NCBI RefSeq assembly: GCF_002775205.1
Contig: NC_036458.1
Coordinates: 868,983-932,982, forward strand
Direction of reading: 5' to 3'
DNA: 64,000 nucleotides
DNA from: Xiphophorus maculatus
Lineage: Eukaryota; Chordata; Actinopteri; Cyprinodontiformes; Poeciliidae
The position numbers and the translations under genes were made by a program. The notes beneath the pieces are model-generated. The model ran no database searches and had not been told where the DNA came from. It saw only the letters and a program-made list of their open reading frames with translations. Positions 57,841-64,000 of this stretch are shown one piece after another (within the stretch, counting starts at the first letter, position 1; every line of letters starts with the position of its first letter).

Positions 57841-59655
57841 AAGTAGTTCTGTGGCTCTGTGTCCAGTTCTGCAACAGCTGGTTACGGCCTGGTGGGATTG
57901 GTGGTTTCATATTTAGTACCATTAGCATTAGCTCCATTAGCCTTTCAGTTGCTCTCTCACAGCAGTGAGGTTTAGGTTCTTTGTGGATGAAACCGTGGAG
58001 CTTTTGTCAGTTTCACTCCTACAAATGACTCAAAGTCTTCTGGAGAGAAATGTTGAGGCCAAAAATGTAGGTCATTTGAAAGTAGAATAAAAAGCGAATA
58101 AAAAGGTTCTGACGTTAGTAATTATCAACAATTAAAATCTAGGTGACTAATTTACCAAAATTAGCAGGTTAAATATTAATCCTCTCAATGTGACATCATC
58201 ACCAGAACCCTGAGAAATGGATTATTGACCCTCTACATCTTAATGCTTCAATCCAGAAATTTTGCGCATGTTGGAGAGCAAAATGACTTTTCCTTTGCAT
58301 CCGGTCCAAAGTGGCGCTGCTGCAGTATTTAAACTGTAACCTGGAGATGTGGGTATTATTGATTTAGTGCAGCTCACAACAGCAAAGGGCAAAATAACGT
58401 CAAACCGCTTTTTTCTTGCTTTCTGTGTCTGCTATGCTATGCAGACTAGTTGCCATAGCAACTGACAACAATGCCACTAGCAACAGGATTCAACACCAAA
58501 AAACACTCAACATTTCCCAAAACATTCAGTCAGTTGCAGGTTTGTTTTTAGATATGATTATTAATAAGTGATTTCAGTGGTAATTACTGCTGTTAGCTAA
58601 GCTAACACAGCTAATTTAAACACCTGCTCTACTGATAATCTCAGTTTAAGTCACCTTCTTTATTTTGTAACTTAACTGTTGAAATTGTCAAAGTCAAGCT
58701 AGAAAAACTGAATCTTTTCTCTGAACTGTTTTTCTTTATCCAAACTTTTTATGATTTTGTTATCTAGATGTCATGTTGCAAAGCACTGCGTTCATTTTCC
58801 TTACACTTAAAATTTAGTGTTATGTTGACAACTTAGCAGCTAAAACCAATGCTAGTCATCGTCGGCCCTCCAGCAGTGAGAGGGGGGCGGGGTCTAGCAT
58901 GGTGACGTCACTCTGCAGACGGTCCATAGAGGATCTGTCAGTTTTAATCAAAATAACTAAAAACATGTTAGGATGGCAGATGGAGCGAATCCTGTGTTCT
59001 GCAGCACGAAGCTCAGACTGGAAGCTGCTGGTTTATGATCAACCTGGTAGCTGAAGGTGAAACCAGGAACAGGAACGCGGAGCCGACCAGAGGTTTATCG
59101 GATCACCTGACGTCCTGAAGACAAACGCTGCTCCTGTGTTCAGGTCAGACGTTTGTGGCGGGACGTCCTGCGGTCAGAGACGGACTGTGATGGAAGAACC
59201 GGCGGAGGAGGAGGAGGATTTGAATAGAGGAGCAACTGAACATTTGAATGCTGAGCTGGACCTTCATGTTATCTGGGTCAGAGGTCAAACAAGAGCCTTT
59301 CTGACTCATTTCCATTTAAACTGTTCCTCACTGGGCTGACCGCCACATTTTATATCCCTGGAATTATACACAAAAATTAATCGCTGTGTCATCCAGAAGC
59401 TTGTTACAGCTTTCACATTAAGAATCACTTCATCAAAAATACATAATTAAAAGAAAATAATTAAAAAGTTAAGTTGTTGGAAAATTGAGTGGAAGGAAGA
59501 TAAATGACAACCACAGCCTTGAAAAGATTGTGACACAAAGTCCATTCAAAATGGCCGCCAACGGTGCAGGTGACCTGGAGGTCACAGAGCTTCCTGACCC
59601 TCAGGCTCGTCTCCTGCATGCAGCGCCGCATTGCTTCTCTACAGCCAGTCAAAAG
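57841..59655. other. Intergenic DNA, nothing recognised
   Basis: No supported gene; short frames without domains. Confidence 0.4.
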
Positions 59656-59659
59656 TATT

Positions 59660-60928
59660 TACACTGCCTGGCCAAAAAAAAAGTCACCACCAAAAAATGG
59701 TCCCACTCTCTAATATTTTGTTGGACCGCCTTTAGCTTTGATTACAGCCCGCATTCGCTGTGGCATTGTTTCAATAAGCTTCTGCAGTGTCACAAGATTT
59801 ATTTCCATCCAGTGTTACATTAATCTTTCACCAAGATCTTGTATTGATGATGGGAGACTCTGACCACTGCGCAAAGCCTTCTCCAGCACATCCCAAAGAT
59901 TCTCAATGGGGTTAAGGTCTGGACTCTGTGGTGGCCAATCCATGTGTGAACAAGATGTCTCATGCTCCCTGAACCACTCTTTCACAATGTGAGCCCCATG
60001 AATCCTGGCATTGTCATCTTGGAATATGCCCGTTCCATTTGGGAAGACAAAATCCATTGATGGAATAACCTGGTCATTCAGTATATTCAGGTAGTCAGCT
60101 GACCTCATTCTTTGGGCCACAATGTTGCTGAACCTTGACCTGACCAACTGCAGCAACCCCAGATCATAGCACTGCCCCCACAGGCTTGTACAGTAGGCAC
60201 TAGGCATGATGGGTGCATCACTTCACCTGCCTCTCTTCTTACCCTGATGCGCCCATCGCTCTGGAACAGGGTAAATCTGGACTCATCAGACCACATGACC
60301 CTCTTCCATTCCTCCAGAGTCCAATCTTTATGCTCCCTAGCAAACTGAAGCCTTTTTTTCTGGTTAGCCTTACTGATTAGAGGTTTTCTTACGGCTACAC
60401 AGCTGTTCAATCCCAACCCCTTGAGTTCCCTTCGCATTGTGCGTGTGGAAATGCTTTTGCGTTCACAATTAAACATACTCCTGAGTTCTGCTGTTGTTTT
60501 TCTTCGATTTGATTTGACCAAACCTTTAAGTAATCGCCGATCACGATCATTCAGGATTTTTTTCCGACCACATTTCTTCCTGGAAGACGATGGTTCCCCA
60601 CCATCCTTCCAGTTTTTAATGATGCGTTGGACAGTTCTTAACCCAATTCTAGTAGTTTCTGCAATCTCCTTAGATGTTTTCTCTGCTTGATGCATGCCAA
60701 TGATTTGACCCTTCTTAAACAGACTAACGTCTTTTCCACGACCACAGGATGTGTCTTTTGCCATGGTTGTTTAAGAAATGAGGAGTTACTCATTGCATCA
60801 GCTGGGGTTAAATAACTTGTTGCCAGCTGAAAGATAATCGCCTATGCAGAACTTATCCAATAGGAGGCTTGTACCTATTTGCTTAGTTAAATCCAGGTGG
60901 CGACTTTTTTTTTTGGCCAGGCTGTGTA
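59660..60928 (-). mobile_element. Nearly intact Tc1-like transposon, 1,269 bp
   Basis: Terminal inverted repeats: left TACACTGCCTGGCCAAAAAA, right (reverse complement) TACACAGCCTGGCCAAAAAA, each beginning at a TA dinucleotide as expected for Tc1/mariner target sites. Length is typical for the superfamily. Encodes one transposase with a single frame break. An older fragment of the family is at 29.6 kb. Confidence 0.93.
59815..60764 (-). pseudogene. Tc1-like transposase with one frameshift
   Basis: Cut-and-paste DDE transposase. The ATG at 60764 gives MAKDTSCGRGKDVSLFKKGQ. Paired-like helix-turn-helix DNA-binding domains occupy about aa 10-110 (GLRTVQRIIKNWKDGG; RRKTTAELRSMF). Catalytic residues are all visible: first D in WSDESRF, second D in FQDDNARIH, and E in [11 protein letters not shown]. 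The first frame runs off at a TGA near 60105; the rest of the protein is in another frame from about 60120 to TAA at 59815. One base lost in the run around 60110-60125 explains it. Without bypass it gives a protein lacking two of three catalytic residues. Confidence 0.9.
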
Positions 60929-61123
60929 TTTTATATTCATTTACCTGCATGTAACAGTTGAAACTTCATATTTACTGACAGCTCAGTTCAAATCCCCAAA
61001 TTATTTTAATTTGTCTGAACTTTATTCTTTATGGATCAACTTGTGAGAATATCGACCCATTTCTGTAAAAAAAAAACAAGACAAAATAAAAAATCATGAT
61101 TAAATTAATTTGCCCAACTTGTC

Positions 61124-61129
61124 TTTATT
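61124..61129 (-). terminator. eif3d: Poly(A) signal of eif3d
   Basis: AATAAA on the minus strand, about 73 bases past the stop codon. Confidence 0.7.
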
Positions 61130-61201
61130 GAAATTTAATGGGAATTAAATTGTTTCTTTGTAGAGATGGAGGCTGATCTGGTCAACGAAACAAACGCCTC
61201 A

Positions 61202-63906
61202 TTAATTCTCTTCATCTGAAATGAGAACAAAAACAAATATTAATAACTAAAACTTGTATACATTTACTCAAAACAAACACTTAAATATGAAAATAAACAT
61301 CTTAATTAACAAAAAAGTGAATTAAAGTCAGCAGGTAAACAAAACAGTAAGATTAGAATCTGATCAGCATAAAAGTCTAAAATTTTAATCTAGAGTAACT
61401 AAAACTTAAATCAATTTTGTTTTGCAGATAAATCGTCTAAATTTGTCCTTCAGGTTTTCATCTTTAGGTTTCTGTGAAAAAATTAATATTTTCATGAAAA
61501 TTTGCTTAAAATTCTGTAAAATCTGGCCAAAAACCGTCTCAGTGCTGCCCCCTCTGTGTTGAACAGTGGAACTGCAGCTGACTTTTCCTGGTTCCAGTGT
61601 TGTAGTCAAGACGACCGAACCCGAGTCAAGACGACCGAACCCGAGTCAAGACGACCGAGACCGAGTCAAGACCACTGAGACCGAGTCAAGACCACGGAAC
61701 CCAAGTCAAGACGACGGAACCCAAGTCAAGACGACCGAACCCGAGTCAAGACAACCGAACCCGAGTCAAGACGACCGAACCCGAGTCAAGACGGTCTCAG
61801 AAGTTCCAACGGTCCAGAAACAAATAGAAAACAGCGTCGTTGTCATAGCAACACGTGTCTGAACGATAAATTGTCACAGAAATGATAATGTTGTTGTTTT
61901 GGAGCCATTTCCAAGTAAAATGGTAATAATGGCATAATAATGCAAGAACACATTAGTGGATTTATTGTGAAAGGTCTAATGACAGGAAGTGGTTGCAGCG
62001 CCTTGTTACCGTGTGAACAAACTTATTTACATGTGATTTTAATTAATTTTTTATTCAAAGTAAAATCAGAATTTCATAACTGTGTTTTTTCAACAAGCAA
62101 AATATCAACACATTTTTCAGAACATTATTAATGTAAAGCAGCTTCTGTTGCTCCCAGTAAACAAACTGAAGCAACAGAGGAAGGAAATAAAAAACCAGGA
62201 GCTCACCTTCCTCCTCCTCGTCCTCTTCATCCTCCTCTTCCTCCTCCTCTTCGTCGGAGCTGAAGGTTCCCTCAGGCAGGCTGTAGACCCGGATCACTTG
62301 CTGTAGGAGACAAAGAGAGGCGATCAGGGCCGATGGGCCGGAGCGGCTGATTGGCCGGAGCGGCCGATTGGCCGGGGGTCCTCACCTTGTTGGGGTCCTT
62401 CAGGATCAGGTACTTGCCCTCGTCCAGCTTGCGGCAGATGTCGATGACGCAGCGCAGGATGCCCCAGGCGTTCTCCATGCTCAGGTTGATCTGGCTGGCA
62501 AACTCGTTGGGTTTGAACTGCTGGGTTCCCAGGATGACGTGGCGGGACGAGTCCTTCACGTGGTAGCGGGAGACGTACCTGCGGGGCGGGACGGTCTGGT
62601 TACGCGCCGACCTTTGACCCGGGAGCTAAAGCGGAGCGATCCTCACCCCAGCTTCAGGTACTCGGAGCCGGCCAGCATGGCGCAGCAGGTCCAGCGGGCC
62701 AGCTTGTAGCTGTTGTTCTTCAGCTCGGTGGCCAGGACGGCGCCTCTCTGGGAGTCCAGCTTCTGACGCCAGTCCACCCCGTTACAGTACTGGGAACAAA
62801 CCACAGGTCCAGTTCAGCTCCAACTCAACTCCATCAGGGAGAAAAATAAAAACTCTGTGGTTGTTTAAATATGGAAGAAAAGGCTGGACCTTCAGGATTT
62901 CACCTTTTTTTCTCATTTTGTGCTGGAAGTACAAACAACATTTTAACCAAAGTTTAGAAATCGGGGAACAGGAGGAAACCCCCCAGCATGCTGCCTGGTC
63001 ATAACATTGTTCTCACTCATTTAGTTACTCTTTGCATACAATTGAAAACGTCTCCACCTGGTGGTCAGGGTGTGAACTGCTGCAAGCCATAATGACAGAC
63101 GGCCTTCAGATTTTTCAGTCATTTAAAAAATCCAATCAGACAGAAAATATTCTGTTAACCCCTCAGTGGTAGTTAGAGACACTGCCACCTGTAGGCGAGA
63201 ATAAGAATCACTTAAACCAAAAGTTTTGAGTATTTTTGATAAAAATTTGCAATAAACTCACAATTATCCACTAGCATGAAATAATGTGGAGAGCTGATGA
63301 TTTTGCATTAATATCTGCGACCAACTGGAGTTTTATGAACAGGAAACTTTGTGTGAATGTTTCTGACAGGAAGTGTCCAGCAGCCTGGCGGCGCGGCGCG
63401 GCGCGGCCTCTTACCCTGGAGTCCCACTCGTTCAGCGTCTTCACGTTGATGAACGACACTTCTCCACTGGCGCCGGTCATCACGCCGTCGTGCTCACAGC
63501 GCACGATCAGGTCGATGTCTTCCCCCAGCTTCCAGTGGCGGTACCTGGATCATATAGTGGATCAGAACCGCTTCGGTACCACACAGTGGATCAGAACCGC
63601 TTCGGTCGCTACCTGTACGCCACAGACGCCACCTCGCTCTTGTCCATGTCCTCCTCCACAAACGGGTTGGAGTTGGGGAACTTGTGTCTCTCTCCGCCCT
63701 GAACGCAAAGGATGAAACGTGATTGGTCGTCAGCGTGAAGCCGTGGGCCAGGTGGGGCCGGGGGGCGGGGCTTACCATGCGTAAACACTGCTGGCTGAAG
63801 TTGTGGTTGATGTAGGTGGCCTCCATGGCCAGGTTACGGGGGGAGTTGAAGGAGTTCCCTTCGTCCTGCGGAGGCTCGTTGGCCGTTTCGCTCACAGTCA
63901 GCAGAT
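61202..63906 (-). CDS. eif3d: Eukaryotic translation initiation factor 3 subunit D, 3' half (7 exons), partial
   Basis: eIF3d is a subunit of the eIF3 complex; in mammals it has cap-binding activity. Exons (minus strand, 5' to 3'): 63906-63776, 63698-63613, 63544-63415, 62789-62647, 62578-62386, 62300-62207, 61215-61202, all with GT-AG borders and consistent phase. Peptide landmarks in order: [125 protein letters not shown]. An acidic tail of Glu/Asp follows, ending DEEN and TAA in a 14-base coding remnant of the last exon. These match vertebrate eIF3d closely. The 5' half lies beyond the right edge of the window. Confidence 0.95.
61604..61796. repeat. 20-bp minisatellite in eif3d 3'-most intron
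   Basis: About nine and a half units of CCGAGTCAAGACGACCGAAC with a few substitutions. It lies in the 991-bp last intron (61216-62206) of eif3d. Confidence 0.9.
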
Positions 63907-64000
63907 CTGGAGAAAAGGACGAACAAACACCTGAACGGGACTTCCACCTGAACGGTAACCTGGACAGGTCCAACAGGGTCGTTTAGTTTCAAATGGTTTT

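Noticed and set aside
61604-61796. Repeat-encoded frame TTEPESR...QDD
   Set aside because: The 20-bp minisatellite lies in an eif3d intron on the opposite strand. No coding support.

Overview
The window is animal nuclear DNA, most likely from a ray-finned (teleost) fish. Coding regions are split by GT-AG introns. There are AATAAA poly(A) signals, long (CA)n and (GATA)n microsatellites, and many transposon families typical of fish (Tc1, hAT, L1/Tx1-like, L2-like, Ty3). The recurrent 'accagaacc' low-complexity DNA is reminiscent of killifish and livebearers, but that placement is a guess.

Layout. Two type I keratin genes lie in tandem on the minus strand: 3.1-6.2 kb (436 aa) and 13.6-16.2 kb (446 aa). 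Each has seven coding exons, and exons 2-6 have identical lengths in both. From 16.3 to 36.5 kb I find no confident host gene, only repeats: hAT elements, a ~470-bp dispersed repeat family, Tc1 remnants, an L1 3' fragment carrying a hAT MITE, microsatellites, and a 5'-truncated dead L1. At 36.6-38.3 kb (+) and 54.7-56.3 kb (-) are two single-coding-exon genes resembling the SE-cephalotoxin-like/rapunzel-like family of fish. Both encode a signal peptide and a C-terminal EGF-like module. One also has a transmembrane anchor and the other appears secreted. A third, broken relative may survive at 50.4-50.8 kb, where a valine-codon run has expanded into a minisatellite. The last 2.8 kb (-) holds the 3' half of eif3d.

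Between the two cephalotoxin-like genes is a three-level nest. An L2-like LINE is split by a hAT-type element, which is itself split by a nearly intact 6.26-kb Ty3/gypsy retrotransposon whose LTRs differ at one base. Another L2 copy in the window (8.5-8.7 kb) shows the uninterrupted sequence at the hAT insertion point. A nearly intact Tc1-like transposon with one frameshift is at 59.7-60.9 kb, and an older degraded copy of it is at 29.6-30.0 kb.

The host genes have no evident shared pathway: keratins build epithelial intermediate filaments, eIF3d acts in translation initiation, and the role of the cephalotoxin-like proteins is not established from sequence. I see no tRNA or rRNA gene and no CRISPR array.
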